NCBI GenBank assembly: GCA_028023455.1
Contig: JAQFVV010000182.1
Location: forward strand, 1,986,001 to 2,050,000
DNA from: Epiperipatus broadwayi
Taxonomy: Eukaryota > Onychophora > Udeonychophora > Euonychophora > Peripatidae
Direction of reading: 5' to 3'
Length of the DNA: 64,000 nt
Shown here: positions 22,531-35,340 of the stretch, one piece after another
Layout: every line of letters begins with the position of its first letter
Numbering within the stretch: the stretch's first letter is position 1
The notes under the pieces: generated by a model
The model's input: the letters and a program-made list of their open reading frames with translations, nothing else
The model's database searches: none
What the model was told of the DNA's origin: nothing
Translations under genes and position numbers: made by a program

Positions 22531-24556
22531 AAAGCCTAATATAATAAATTGTATAATTTAAATGAAGAAAGACAAAATTATCCCAGTTATATTTAAATAA
22601 ATTGTTTATATGCCCTTCCAACTAGCTATACATGAAATAAATCTAAAATCATACAGAGCAATGAGATCTATCATTATAATTTATTTTCAAGGTTGATATA
22701 ACTAACTAATCAAATATATATATCAGAAACAAAGGTAATTCTATTAAATCCAATATACACATCTATTATGTAAATTTATGTATATCTAAACATATCAATG
22801 AATAATAATATGTGTAAGTAACTTAAAGACTAAATAATAAGTGAAATACGTAGTTATCCTCTATTAAATTGTGAATTCAATTAATTTCATAATGACTTTG
22901 GCACTAAAAGAAAAATAAGAATAAAATATTAATACTCTTTCAAATAAATTACAAAGGCATTACTTATAAAACAAATAGTACATCCTTTATTTTTATATTA
23001 TGGTTTAATTTTAGGTAATACCAATGTTTTAAATACAAACCCAAATAATAAATATACATATATACTTGCAATAAGTATATATATTAAATAAATAAAGACA
23101 TATCTGTGCTTAACAAGTAGGTATTAATATAAATACAAATCCATATTTATATTTTTCAGATATTTAAAATAATAAAAATAAAAAATATTATATACAGCAA
23201 ATATATATAAATTATTGTTTTGGTCTGCATAAGAATTATTATATGAAGTTAAAAAAATGGAAATACATAAATTAATAATAAAACAATTTTTATAATAAAA
23301 TTTGCGAATATAAATTTACTTATTAAAATATACATAACAACTCATATGCAACCCAAACTTATAAGCCATACTTTAAGATTTTTAATTACTTAAGTGTTAA
23401 TTTTGACACCTGTTTAATGTTTATTGCTGTTAGAAAACAAGACGCTTGAATTGAATATTTATAAAACGTTATATTTTTATAATGAAAAATAAAAGTAAAC
23501 AAAAATATCGATCTCAAAAATATATTTATATATCATTTATACATATAAAATTATTGACTACCTTTCAAAGTTCACATGTCTAGTTTTCCTTCAAAAGTCA
23601 ATTTATTCCATTGTTTTATTTCTTTATCCGTTCAATATTAGAATGCATTCTAGTTAAAGTGAAGAAACTATCACGTTAGAGAAAATTGTCAATTCTTGGA
23701 TGTATGTATATTTTTATCCTTCTAAAATTTATTTCCTTGAAAAGTAAATAAATAAATTGAAATGTTAAATCCAATATATTAATTCTAGTTACCTCCAGAT
23801 TATTATTAGATTGACCATTATAGATTTCAGATAGCTATGTCAAATTTCGGCTTCAAACGCGATGAAATTCATGTATTGAAATTTGCCTAGTTTTTCTTTT
23901 TAAATTGCCTTGGAATAAATGAAAGAAATGGTGCAGCCTCTTGGCTGAGATATATCTCTATTAGCCTGTCATGATTTATGTATTTACCATAGAAATCTAT
24001 CTTATTCCAATATTCTGAAGAATGGTAATTTCAAAGAAAAAAAAAATACAACAAATTTTTATCCTTCAGTTGGTTTTATTACTATCTTAATAATAATAAT
24101 GGCCTCTTCTTGTTGTTGCTGTTGTTCCACGTGCTAGAAAATGCTGTTTTGAAAACCATTGTTACACATGTTTTATTTTAAACAATTAACATTAAAAAAA
24201 AATAAAATATCAAGCATATATATAAAAAATATTAAATTGAAAATTTATTTGACAGCTTTAAAAATATACATAAATAATAATATTGCATTTTTTTAATAAT
24301 CACTGCAAATAAAATATTTTTTTTTATAATCAACAATTTATATGTCTCCATTTATTTATAATAATTAAATATTCATAACGATGTACCATCAACATATAAA
24401 TAAAATAATAACTTCAAACAATAACTATACCTAATAACCATAAACAATAATAATACTTCATATATGAACATCAACTCAAAGAGATTTTTTTAATAACAAA
24501 TGACAATTTTTAAAATATAGATAGACTTATCGATATTTACAATATATATATATATA
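22531..24556. other. non-coding AT-rich DNA
   Basis: Strong AT bias, short A/T runs and small TA/AAT repeats. No gene, RNA or element recognised. Confidence 0.5.
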
Positions 24557-25105
24557 TTGTAATTATAATTGAAATAATAAATTTAACGGTTTACAAACTA
24601 TTATAAAAAAATCCTAAATCTGCAGAAGTTTTTTTGTTAATTTCTTAAACCTGTCTCAACTACCATTAAATTGAAAAAAAAAAAGAAAAGAAAAATCTCA
24701 ATGCAAATCCAAAATGTGTGTGGCAATATATATAGTGAGTTTTTCCTATTTTAATGTTAGCAGCTTGTCGATTTATTAAATGCATTTTATTCCTGTGTAA
24801 ATCTGATTTTGAAAGTGTGAAAATTCTTCATGAAGAGAGAAACAATAATAAAAAAAAAATTAAAGGGGCAATTTTTATAAACAGAAATAAAATGCATTTA
24901 ATAAATTGACAAGCTGCTAACTTTAAAATACGAGATTCGTGGGATTTGAATTGATGATGTTTTCTTCAGCTTTGTTTTTTGTTTTTTGGAATTTAATGGC
25001 AGTTGAGGCAGGTTTAAGAAATTAACCGAAAGTACTTTTGTGGATTTAAGGATTGTTTATAATAGTTTGTAAACTGTGAAATTTATTATTTCAATTATAG
25101 TTACA
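24557..25105. mobile_element. foldback (long inverted repeat) element
   Basis: The left part (ATTGTAATTATAATTGAAA..., TTTACAAACTATTATAA, CTTAAACCTGTCTCAACT, TAGCAGCTTGTCGATTTATT) is mirrored by the right part (AATAAATTGACAAGCTGCTA, AGTTGAGGCAGGTTTAAG, TTATAATAGTTTGTAAA, TTTCAATTATAGTTACAG). Nearly the whole 549 bp folds back on a centre near 24830. It encodes nothing. It is probably a non-autonomous DNA transposon; the superfamily and target duplication are not resolved. Confidence 0.8.
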
Positions 25106-25415
25106 GTTTTGTTTTAATTAACAGATATTTTATTGATTTTACACATACATATTATAGTAAGAGACATATTTCATAAGTATAAGGAATATGGTGACAAATA
25201 CTAATGAACTGCATAAGCTATTTAACTGAGTTGTCTAGTTAAGTGTTTGACAGTTTGATCTTCAATTAAAAGAAATCTTGTTGTACAAAGAGTTGATTGC
25301 ATAGTTGCCATTTTAATCAATATACATATGATATTTTGACAAAATAAATATAAATAAAGTGTGTAAAGTCTATGGATTAAAGTAAATTATAAATTATAAT
25401 AATGAAAGTATTTTT

Positions 25416-25494
<79 letters not shown>

Positions 25495-25704
25495 TAAGCT
25501 TAGAAAACATTACAGAACTGATAATATTAATTTAATAAAGTATTACAACAAAAACTGTTCTCTCAATTATTTTATGAATAGCATAACTTTAAAAAATGTG
25601 AACATTTTGAATTAACATCAATGACAAACAGGAAGGGGTTCTTAGTTTTATTTTTAAATTTACATATTTTACTTTGTAGAGAGTTATTTTAATTTAAGTT
25701 TATT
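25106..25704. other. non-coding DNA with a (TA)n tract
   Basis: AT-rich; a long TA microsatellite lies at about 25420-25489. Nothing else recognised. Confidence 0.6.
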
Positions 25705-25883
25705 AACTGAAATACAGGTTTGTTATATACTTGTATTAATATATGTAATACATTGGGTGTATGAGAACAGACTTTCACATGACCCTCCACTCTCCATTCT
25801 ATCTATAATACTGATAATTGAACAATATATGTTGAAATGATAAATAATCAAATATAAGTATTTATTAAACAGAATATAGTTGG
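25705..25883. repeat. direct repeat, copy 1 (about 175 bp)
   Basis: It begins AACTGAAATACAGG and ends in GATAAATAATCA...TATT. It matches 26168-26340 with substitutions. The CTCCACTCTATCT / CATAATACTGATA part resembles the tRNA-like SINE of this window read backwards, so it may be a diverged relative. Confidence 0.65.
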
Positions 25884-25898
25884 AATATATTAAATTAA

Positions 25899-25943
<45 letters not shown>

Positions 25944-26167
25944 GATAGTCACTATTCATACTTTAATAGACATGTTTCAATCCATTCCACATTACAACTC
26001 TTCAACCATCCATCCAATTGAAAATCTGCTAATGGAATGTTCAAAGGCCACCCTGAGACCAATATTCTTGTAACACCCATGTTGACTTAAAGTCAATCTG
26101 ACCCCATGTATAGTGGACATAATCCATTTAAAAAATACAAGTGATGGGAAGACATCTCTACTATGAA
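25884..26167. other. spacer between the direct repeats, with a TA tract
   Basis: A TA run at about 25904-25940 is followed by about 230 bp of less AT-rich sequence (near CCACCCTGAGACC). It could be the interior of a small element bounded by the flanking direct repeats. The 70-aa reverse open frame has no known features. Confidence 0.45.
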
Positions 26168-26340
26168 GTAACTGAAATACAGGCTTATTATATACCTGTA
26201 TCAATATATGTAATATATTGGATATAAGAGCAGTCTCTCATACGACCCATCTCTCTCCACTCTATCTCATAATACTGATACACTTGAACACATATATTTT
26301 GAAAAGATAAATAATCACCAATATACGTATTTTATTATAT
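26168..26340. repeat. direct repeat, copy 2
   Basis: Same order of motifs as copy 1: AACTGAAATACAGG, ATATGTAAT, CTCTCCACTCTATCTCA, AATACTGATA. Confidence 0.65.
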
Positions 26341-27141
26341 CATTAATAGAACTGTTTCTTTAGTTAAAAATATATTCTATATGTTTGTAGATTTAGTTAG
26401 GTCCCAAATAATTTAAGCCAGTTAGGTACAGTTGTCAAACACATTGAATGTCAAAAAAGTAAAGAAAATATTCAAATATAAGAATGAATCTGTGAACTAC
26501 AGTAGAATCAATGTGAATAAGACTTTTTTTCAAACAATTACGATGGGTTTGCATTTAGACTAGAATATGGTTCAAGATACAGTGTGCATGTATCAAAACT
26601 TAAAACAAAATATAATGTATATGCGTTATTTAATTATAATTAGTATTATTGTATGTGTTTAATGCTTTCATGCCTTTGTTACAAAAATAGTAGGGTAGAC
26701 TATATATAGCCTTTTTTTTTTCTTAGAAATAAATTTAACCATATACTGTATAAGTGGAACAACCTTGACCAATACAATAAATTTTATTCTATAAAAAGAC
26801 ATGTGCAAAGAGTAATTAATGATATTCATGTCTTTACATCAATGATAATGATTCCTTCTATTTGTTTCAAAACAATAATATTCTAAGCTTTTATTTTATT
26901 TCTTGTTATTTTTTAATTGACAAAATTAATGTTAGATTAAAGGTTTATTCTACCAGTTAGTGTCTTATAAAGTGTTTATTATAATTATTTAAATGATTTT
27001 TTTTTTTTTTGTAATTATAACAATGTGATTTTATTTTCTTTGTGATGAATGCCCTCATTTTTGAGTACTTATAATTATTACATAAATAATACATAAATAA
27101 AATTAAGGGATTACATTATGCTGTTATTTTGTTTATTTTAG
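26341..27141 (+). other. intron (3' part) upstream of the receptor exon
   Basis: No coding signal. It ends with a T-rich stretch and TTTATTTTAG, a good splice acceptor. How far the intron reaches to the left is not visible; no earlier exon was recognised in the window, so much of 1-27141 may be intron of this gene (inference). Confidence 0.65.
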
Positions 27142-27522
27142 AATGAAGAAATTATTGAACTCCAAGCAATTAGGATGTCACCACTTCCAGGTCTTAGGAA
27201 TCGACACAATCGTGGTGGAAGCACTCCTGACGAAAATGAAACACAGATAAAGATTCCACCCAGTTTCCGAATGACTAGTCCTGCCCACCGTTTTACATAT
27301 GCCAGTCGTGGCCTCCCTTATTCAAAAAAATCAAGAATGAACATTAATTCTCACAGAAGACAAAAAGTTTTGCAAAATATTAAAAAGAAGGCAAGTGCAA
27401 TTCGTGTATCCATGCCTAAGATCAAAGATGTAAACATTATAGACAAGTATTCACGTTTAATATTTCCTGTCTGTTTTATCATTTTTAATATTGCTTATTG
27501 GTGTTTTTATATAATGAAATGA
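27142..27522 (+). CDS. terminal exon of a Cys-loop ligand-gated ion-channel subunit (GABA-A/glycine-receptor-like)
   Basis: The exon follows a TTTATTTTAG acceptor and reads in phase 0 for 126 residues to a TGA. The first part is a basic, Ser/Pro-rich segment typical of the cytoplasmic loop between membrane helices 3 and 4. Then comes DVNIIDKYSRLIFP, followed by an aromatic helix (about residues 100-124) that ends at the C-terminus. The IDKYSR-x-IFP lead-in to helix 4 and a stop within a few residues of the membrane are characteristic of anion-selective Cys-loop subunits (GABA-A, RDL, glycine and related invertebrate channels). Subunits form pentamers in the plasma membrane. The ligand-binding domain and helices 1-3 lie in exons outside or unrecognised here, so ligand and subtype cannot be assigned. 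The methionine at 27175 is internal, not the start. Confidence 0.88.
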   Translation, partial: NEEIIELQAIRMSPLPGLRNRHNRGGSTPDENETQIKIPPSFRMTSPAHRFTYASRGLPYSKKSRMNINSHRRQKVLQNIKKKASAIRVSMPKIKDVNIIDKYSRLIFPVCFIIFNIAYWCFYIMK

Positions 27523-29046
27523 AAAGAAAAAAAAAAGGGATAAGAGAAATATTTTTGATTGAAATAGATAACAGCTATTTTGTTGTAAAATAGGACTGTG
27601 ATTTTTTTATTTTACGAAACAGTAATTCAGCAACTACTTGTAAACATTCTTGGAAAAGAAACAGTTGCTATAATCCAGCAAAATATGACGTCTGAGATAT
27701 TGTTAAAAGGGAAACGATTGATTGTTCTTGCTAATTCTTTTGTGAATAAACAAAAAAAAAACTTCATTTTAGTTTATTTGTTTTAAAACCATGCAATAAA
27801 TCCATATACGTTTTTGTTCTTCATATTTTAAAGTAATTCAAAATTCCATTTTTAATAACCTTGAATTAATTTGCATTTTTATTTAATAATTCTTCGTGAA
27901 TATTTATTTTCTACAACATTATTTATTTAAATAAAAAACAAAAAACATTCGCAGCTTTTATTTATTCTTAAAGGAAAACAGTAAATAAATTGTTCATTTT
28001 CTCTAATGTATTCCGTGTAAACTATTAATACTTTAGAACATTTTATCTATTTTATCATTTTATTTAATTTGTTTTAATTTGTTTCTTTTGTAGAACGTAT
28101 TTATTTTTTTATTTATATATTGTACTTAGATTGAAGAAGACAGTTACCACATTATCTTTTTTTGTTACTGTGTTAAATGTACATAAATATTTTTTTCTTT
28201 CTATGTTGTATGCATTTCTTATAAAAATCGAAATTAAAAAAGATATTTTTTTAATTGTGACTTTTCTTATTATTAAAAGCATATTCAAGACTTAGGTAAA
28301 TAAAATAGTAATTATAGGATAATTGTCTTTTCTGGTGGTCAAAAGACCATCATTATTAAAGAAATTAAATATCAGGTTGAGCCAACATTTTCATAAATTA
28401 TCAATGTAATATTTTCTCTTATTTTTTCATCAGAGAGGCAGTTATGAATATACTAATACATTAAAAAGTTTAATTCTTCTGTAAATGATTAAATGTAATT
28501 AAACTTAAATTGAAAAGGCCTCTCAAGAGTTTTTAGTAAAATGAAATTAATTTTTTTTTTTATAAACAACAAAAATAAGGAAAAATATGTTTGAAAAAAA
28601 AAAGCTTTAAAAGCAACATAAAATTTTCTACCTTTACTAACAAAATATAAAAGATAAATAAATTGGCATATGTCCTTTAGAACTGCTCTATCTAATGATA
28701 ATATCTTCTACCTAGGAATTAATACAATTTTTATAGAATCACAATCATTAGATTACAATCATTTAATATAAGTAATTACATACGAGAAGAGATACAATGT
28801 TTATTTCTGTTATCAGATTTTATGTGCTGAAATGATCATACTACCATTAGATAATATTAGAAAACCAACATAAACATGTTAAAGTAAAAAAAAAAATGAT
28901 TGAATGACATCTTTAAAAATTGTCATTTACATGCTAGGAAAAATCTGACAAATTATTCTGCATTTCATCTAATTATAATTTTTACATGGATTAATATAGT
29001 AAATGATTAAGATTATGACTTTCATTTGCCATGGTATCTATGTATC
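27523..29046 (+). other. probable 3' UTR and downstream non-coding DNA
   Basis: AT-rich sequence after the receptor stop. AATAAA hexamers occur, the first clear one at 27795-27800, so a 3' UTR of roughly 0.3 kb or more is possible. The 62-aa open frame at 27598 lacks any recognisable feature. Nothing else is seen up to the ATT microsatellite. Confidence 0.5.
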
Positions 29047-29429
<383 letters not shown>

Positions 29430-29430
<1 letters not shown>

Positions 29431-30368
29431 GAATGAAAAAATGTGGAGGAGATGTTGCAGTTGGTATTAGATTGACATATAGTCCCATAAAAATTGAGCC
29501 TCTTTGATGCTAAGAGTACTATAATTTTTATAGCTAAATCTTATTGTTCATTTGTTATACAATTTCCATATGAAAAAAATTGAAAAATACTAGTCACTAT
29601 GAATTGAAAATGGAAAAATACCTATTCAGCACTCACAAAAATGAAAAAATGCAAGGTATCATGAATTTCATCTTGTAAAATTAAAAAAAATTGCTAGTTC
29701 AGCATGATTTGTGTATTGGGAAAATGAAAAAATAATTGTCAGAAGAAACTGAATTTTGGATAAATGGAAAAATACTAGTCAGCATGAATTGCATCTTAGG
29801 GAAATGGAAAAATACTAGTTTATCATGATTTACATCTTGTGAAAATGGGAAAAAATACTAAGTCAGAATGAATTCATTTTTGAAATATGGAAAACTATTA
29901 GTCAGCAAGAATTGCATCTTGGGAAACTAGACAAATACTAGTCAGTATAAATTGGATCTTGGGGAAAAATAAAAATAATACTAATTCAGAATGAATTGCA
30001 CATTGGGAAAATGGAAAAATACTAGTTAGCTTAAATTGAATCTTTGAAAAAATACAAATAAGCAGAAATTGGATCTTGGGAAAGTCAAAAAAATATCAGT
30101 TCAGCATGAATTTCATATCTGGGAAATGGAAAAATATGAATCAGCATGAGTTGCATCTTGTGAAAATGAAAAAAAAAAACTAGTTCAATATGAATTGCAT
30201 CTTGAGAAAATTGAAAAATACTAGACAAGCTGAATTGCATCTTGGAAAAATGGAAAAATTTAGTTCAACATGAATTGTACTTTGGAAAATGGAAAAATAA
30301 TAGTTAACATGAATAACATATTGGTAAATTAACAAAAAAAATACTATCAGAATGAATTGTATCTTGTC
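29430..30368. repeat. degenerate minisatellite, unit about 40-45 bp
   Basis: The unit is roughly GCATCTTGGGAAAATGG, AAAAATACTAGT, TCAGCATGAATT. It recurs about 20 times with small indels and substitutions and is clearest from about 29560. There is no coding frame. Decay is fairly even, so the array is old. Confidence 0.88.
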
Positions 30369-30684
30369 AGATTTAGCCTTTTACTAATTTTAAAGTAAAA
30401 TATTAAAGCTTGTTAGATTGGCTGTGAACGTACGAACTGCTTGTTGCAGGACTACTATGAGGACACCTGGTCATGTGATATCTCTGTTGCTATATTGTTT
30501 TTAAAATTATCATTTAATAATTTGAATGTTGTTAACATTTTCAATAAAAACTATCACAGGACATTGAATAAGGTGTAAACTAATTCTGAATTGAACAAGT
30601 GTATACATGAAAGATTTTTTACTTTTCAGCTCTAAATATAAAAGTCTGGAGCTTGTTATCTTGATTCTGAACAGGTGAACCATT

Positions 30685-31436
<752 letters not shown>

Positions 31437-31560
31437 TATTCCACTGATGAATGCTGGTTCAGCAGAAAATACATATATTAGAGATCATATATATTTTTCG
31501 GATGTATGTGATCATAGGTATCGGTTATATGTGAATAGAGTGAAATGACTGTAAGAAGCT
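31437..31560 (+). mobile_element. tRNA-like SINE copy with the best-kept hammerhead-like core
   Basis: CTGATGA (31444-31450), a 5-bp hairpin TGCTG-GTT-CAGCA (31452-31464) and GAAA (31465-31468) give the hammerhead order. Then come GATCA...GTGATCATAGG, GGTTATATG and a weak B-box-like GACTCAAATCC. It faces the reversed copy at 35168-35340 across the RTE element. Confidence 0.6.
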
Positions 31561-32312
31561 TAAAAGTCTCGACTCAAATCCTCATTATTTAGAATAAAAA
31601 GTTGTTTGTTGTGTTTTTTTAAAAAAATAAATTCCAAACTGGAGTAAGTTTGCATGTATGGTATATTTGTTGATAGAAATTGACTTTTACATACTTCTAT
31701 TGGTCCTCTGATTTTACATTGTTGGAGAGTCTCGCGTGTGAATATGATGCTAGTGATAGAAAAAATCAATATTGTGACCTGAATCCAAAGTATGACGTGG
31801 GAGTGCCGATGCTGATGATGTTTTTAGCTACATTAGTGTACACTTCGCCTATATATATATATATAAGGAGTTTGCTATTAACTGAAAGGAGACCCTTTGA
31901 TTCCTCTTGGAGGCCTTAAAGGAACCGAGCAGGGCAAATTCCTAATGTCCACTCCATACGTTCTTGTCGTTGCAGCTGCTATTACTATGTGATTATTCAT
32001 ATAGTATACGAACATGGATGGGCTGCTCACCAACACGCATTATCCAGCATGGTGAGTTTATTGGCTTTTTACCTCTGAGTTTAAGATCAAGAAACACCAT
32101 GGTCTTTCTTCTCAGTGCCTGATAAGGCAGAATGAATGTTTGTGTAAATGATAAATATTTTCCCCATACATATATACAATTATGACAGACAAAAATAAAG
32201 CATGGCCCTTATTCCCAGGAGGCTGTAAAGTCACCAACCAAGGCAGCGGTTGGTGGCCAAAGGCGAGGGTGCTAAGAATCCCCTGATTGTGGACCCAGGC
32301 TGCCATTTGATG

Positions 32313-32866
32313 ACGACTTTTTATTTAGGTACTTACAAATGCAGATCACTTTCAAGTGAAAGAATATTGCAAGAATTAGAAGAAGAACTGTCTTATATTA
32401 AATGGGACATTATTGGACTTTGTGAGGTTAGAAGAAAAGGAGAAGAAACAATTGATTTAAAAAGTGGACATATACTCTATTATAAAGGCACACATATTGG
32501 AAATACAAGTGGAGTAGGATTCATTATAAATAAAAAGTGGAATAACAATATTGTGGAGATTGATGGTGTATCAGACAGAGTGGCAAGATTAGGTTATACA
32601 ACTTAATAGCAGATACCAAATGCAGATAATTCAGCTTTATGCCCCAACAAGTTCTCATAGTGATGAAGTAGTAGAAGATTTTTATATGGATGTACAAAAG
32701 GCTTTGATCAGAGTAAACAACATTTTAAAATTGTTATGGGAGACTTTAATGCTAGAATTGGTAGACAAATGAAAGATGTAATTGCTGTAGGTAATTTTGG
32801 TTATGGTAATAAAAATGAGAGAGGACATAGACTTGTGGAGTTTTCAGAAAAATAAAAACTTTATAT
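32313..32866 (+). pseudogene. RTE endonuclease domain, N-terminal part, frameshifted
   Basis: The sequence from GTYKCRSL through WDIIGLCEVRRKGEE (the E of the metal site) to GVGFIINKKW is open to 32606. It then breaks, and MGDFNARIG (another endonuclease motif) appears further on in a different frame near 32740. At least two frameshifts separate it from the downstream frame. Confidence 0.85.
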
Positions 32867-32867
32867 T

Positions 32868-35138
32868 ATGAATTCATTTTTTGAGAAAAATGTTAAAAGG
32901 AAATGGACATGGAAGCATCCAAACGAAGGTACAGCAGAATTGGATTATATTTTGACTAACAGAAAATACATATTTCGAGATTGTAATGTTTTTAATACAT
33001 TTAACACAGGAAGTGATCATCGATTAGTAAGGTGTAAGTTACGTGTTAATGTAAAACTAGAGAGACAAAAATTATTAAGAAAAACAACATTTACAGTTGA
33101 TATTCCTAATCTTCAGAAACATTCTAATGAATTTAAATTAGAACTTACAAATAACTTTCAAGTGTTAGGAGATTTTGAACATGATTCAGATTTGAATGAA
33201 ATTAATATGAAAATAACTGATACACTTTTAAAAACTGCAACAAAAATAGCTGGCAGAAAAAAGCAGCAATTGACTAATAAAATTTCTACTGAGACTAGAG
33301 AATTTATGAAGAAAAGAAGGAATATGAAGATATACAAAAATGATGTATTAAAAAGAATTGAATATCTCGAATTTTGTAAAATGGTACGGAAAAGAGTTGA
33401 AAATGATATAAGAAAGTATAACTGTGAAATAGCAAGGAGAGCTGTAGAAGAAAATAAAAGTCTCAAAAATGTTAAACAACATTTTGGTATTGGTAGGAAA
33501 TTTATATCTGCAATAAGAAAAAAAGATGGAATTATTACTAAAAAGAGATATGACATCATGAAATTGGTAGAAGATTTTTATCAAGAATTATATAATAATA
33601 AAGAACAAGTACCTCCTATATCTATTACATCTTTTGAATTGCCCAGAATTTTAAATAAAGAAGTGAGACATGCAATTAAGTGTATGAAGAAAGGAAAGGC
33701 TACAGGAAATGATCGAATTATAATTGATATATTAAAAGAAGCAGGTGAAGAAATAGAAACAATTTTAGCAAAGTTATATACCAAATGTCTAAATGATAAA
33801 GATGTACCAGAAGATTGGAAGAATGCAGTAATAATATTAATATTTAAAAAAGGTGATAAAGAAGATATTAGAAATTACAGACCTATCAGCCTTTTATCAG
33901 TTTTATATAAATTTTTTACCAAGATAATTACAACTAGGCTACAGAGAACTTTGGATTTCCACCACCCAAGAGAACAAGCTGGATTTAAAAGTGGTTTTAG
34001 TACAATAGATCATATCCAGGTATTGAGAGAAGTCATAGAAAGGACAAATGAATATGAGTTGTCATTATGTTTTGGATTTGTGGATTATGAAAAGGCATTC
34101 GATTCTATACACATTTCTTCAGTGATTAAAGCATTGGATTATCAAGGTATAGATCCAGGATATTGTCATATTTTAAAGAATATTTATAAAAATGCAACAG
34201 CAACAATTAGATTACATAATGATACTGGAAAAGTCAACATTGAAAAAGGTGTAAGACAAGGTGACTCCATATCTCCAAAACTCTTTACACCAGTCCTGCA
34301 AAAAGTATTTTGTTGATTAAAATGGGAAACTAAAGGAGTGAAAGTAAATGGAGAGTATTTAAGTCATTTAGATTTTGCAGATGATGTAGTTGTTTTTGCA
34401 AATAATGCTTAAGAGCGGCAGGAAATGTTGCAGGAGTTAGCAGATGAAAGTAGAAAAGTAGGACTAAAGATAAATGTTAAAAAGACTAAAGTAATGTTTA
34501 ATCGATTTGCTCAAAATATGAAAATAGAGATTGATTATGAAGAATTAGAAGAAGTTAACAGTTACAAATACCTTGGTCAGATTATTAATACAAATGGAAA
34601 CATAGTGGGGGAAATTAATCATAGAATTAAACTTGGTTGGAGTGCTTTTCGTAGAAATAACTTGATACTAAAAGAAAATATACCTATATATTTGAAAAGG
34701 ATGGTTTTTAACAAATGTGTTTTACCAGTTCTTACTTATGGATCTGAGACTTGGACACTTAATAGAAGAGCAATACAGAGACTTCAGACCACTCAAAGGA
34801 GTATGGAGAGATGTATGTTGGGAGTAACAAGAAGAGATTGAAAATCCAATGTATGGGTAAGACAACAAAATGGTGTTACTGACCTTATTGAAAAAATTAA
34901 AAGATTGAAATGGAGTTGGGCTGGACATATTGCTAGAAGAGACGATAATAGATGGACAATTGAAACTTTAAACTGGATTCCAAGAGATTGTAAAAGATCC
35001 AGAAAGAGACGACATGTGAGATGGATGGATGAAATGAGAAAATGTGCAGGGGTGTTGTGGAGAAGAGAAGCTAAAGATCGGAGAAGATGGATTAAACTCG
35101 GAGAGACCTTAATCCTGCAGTGGATTGATAATGGTTGA
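32868..35138 (+). pseudogene. RTE endonuclease C-terminus and reverse transcriptase, single frame with three stops
   Basis: One reading frame covers about 757 codons. It holds the endonuclease end (AELDYILTN and GSDHRLVR), the RT fingers and palm (NYRPISLLSVLYKF, FVDYEKAFDS, GVRQGDSISP, then DFADDVVVF for motif C), the thumb (VLPVLTYGSETWTL) and the tail (GHIARRDDNRW, RWMDEMRKC). The frame is interrupted only by TGA at 34314-34316, TAA at 34410-34412 and TGA at 34839-34841. No indel was needed after 32868. The third stop fits a CGA to TGA change, since related copies have Arg there. The protein would nick DNA and reverse-transcribe the element RNA; this copy cannot make it in full. Confidence 0.9.
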
Positions 35139-35167
35139 TGATGATGATATATACAAGCATATTTTAT

Positions 35168-35340
35168 ATTACTAGAGTGTAGATGTAATATAGGGATTTA
35201 AACACAGACTTTCAATCTCCCTTCAGTCATTCACTTTATCTCATACAACCAATACACATCACCACACATATGAAAAAGGTAAATGATTTAAATATACATA
35301 TACATATTTTATGCTGAACCAGCACTCATCAGTTGGTCCA
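35168..35340 (-). mobile_element. tRNA-like SINE copy, reverse orientation
   Basis: On the minus strand: CCAA, CTGATGA, GTGCTGG-TT-CAGCAT, AAAA (GAAA mutated), then GTGTATTGGTTGTATGAG and TTTAAATCCC at the B-box position, ending ACATCTACAC. It is about 30 bp from the RTE tail. Confidence 0.6.

Larger units (their letters stand above)
31680..35140 (+). mobile_element. RTE-clade LINE, near full length, inactivated
   Basis: An untranslated, less AT-rich 5' part (about 31680-32300; boundary approximate) is followed by an APE endonuclease, an RT with FADD and the RTE C-terminal region, and a GTTGATGATGATGAT tail typical of RTE. The fragment at 1-655 is a second copy of the same family. It is flanked by inverted copies of the SINE. 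Confidence 0.85.

Noticed and set aside
27598-27786. 62-aa open frame after the receptor exon
   Set aside because: AT-rich 3' UTR sequence without any protein signature.
33158-33784. Reverse-strand open frames over the RTE reverse transcriptase
   Set aside because: They are shadows of the coding strand.
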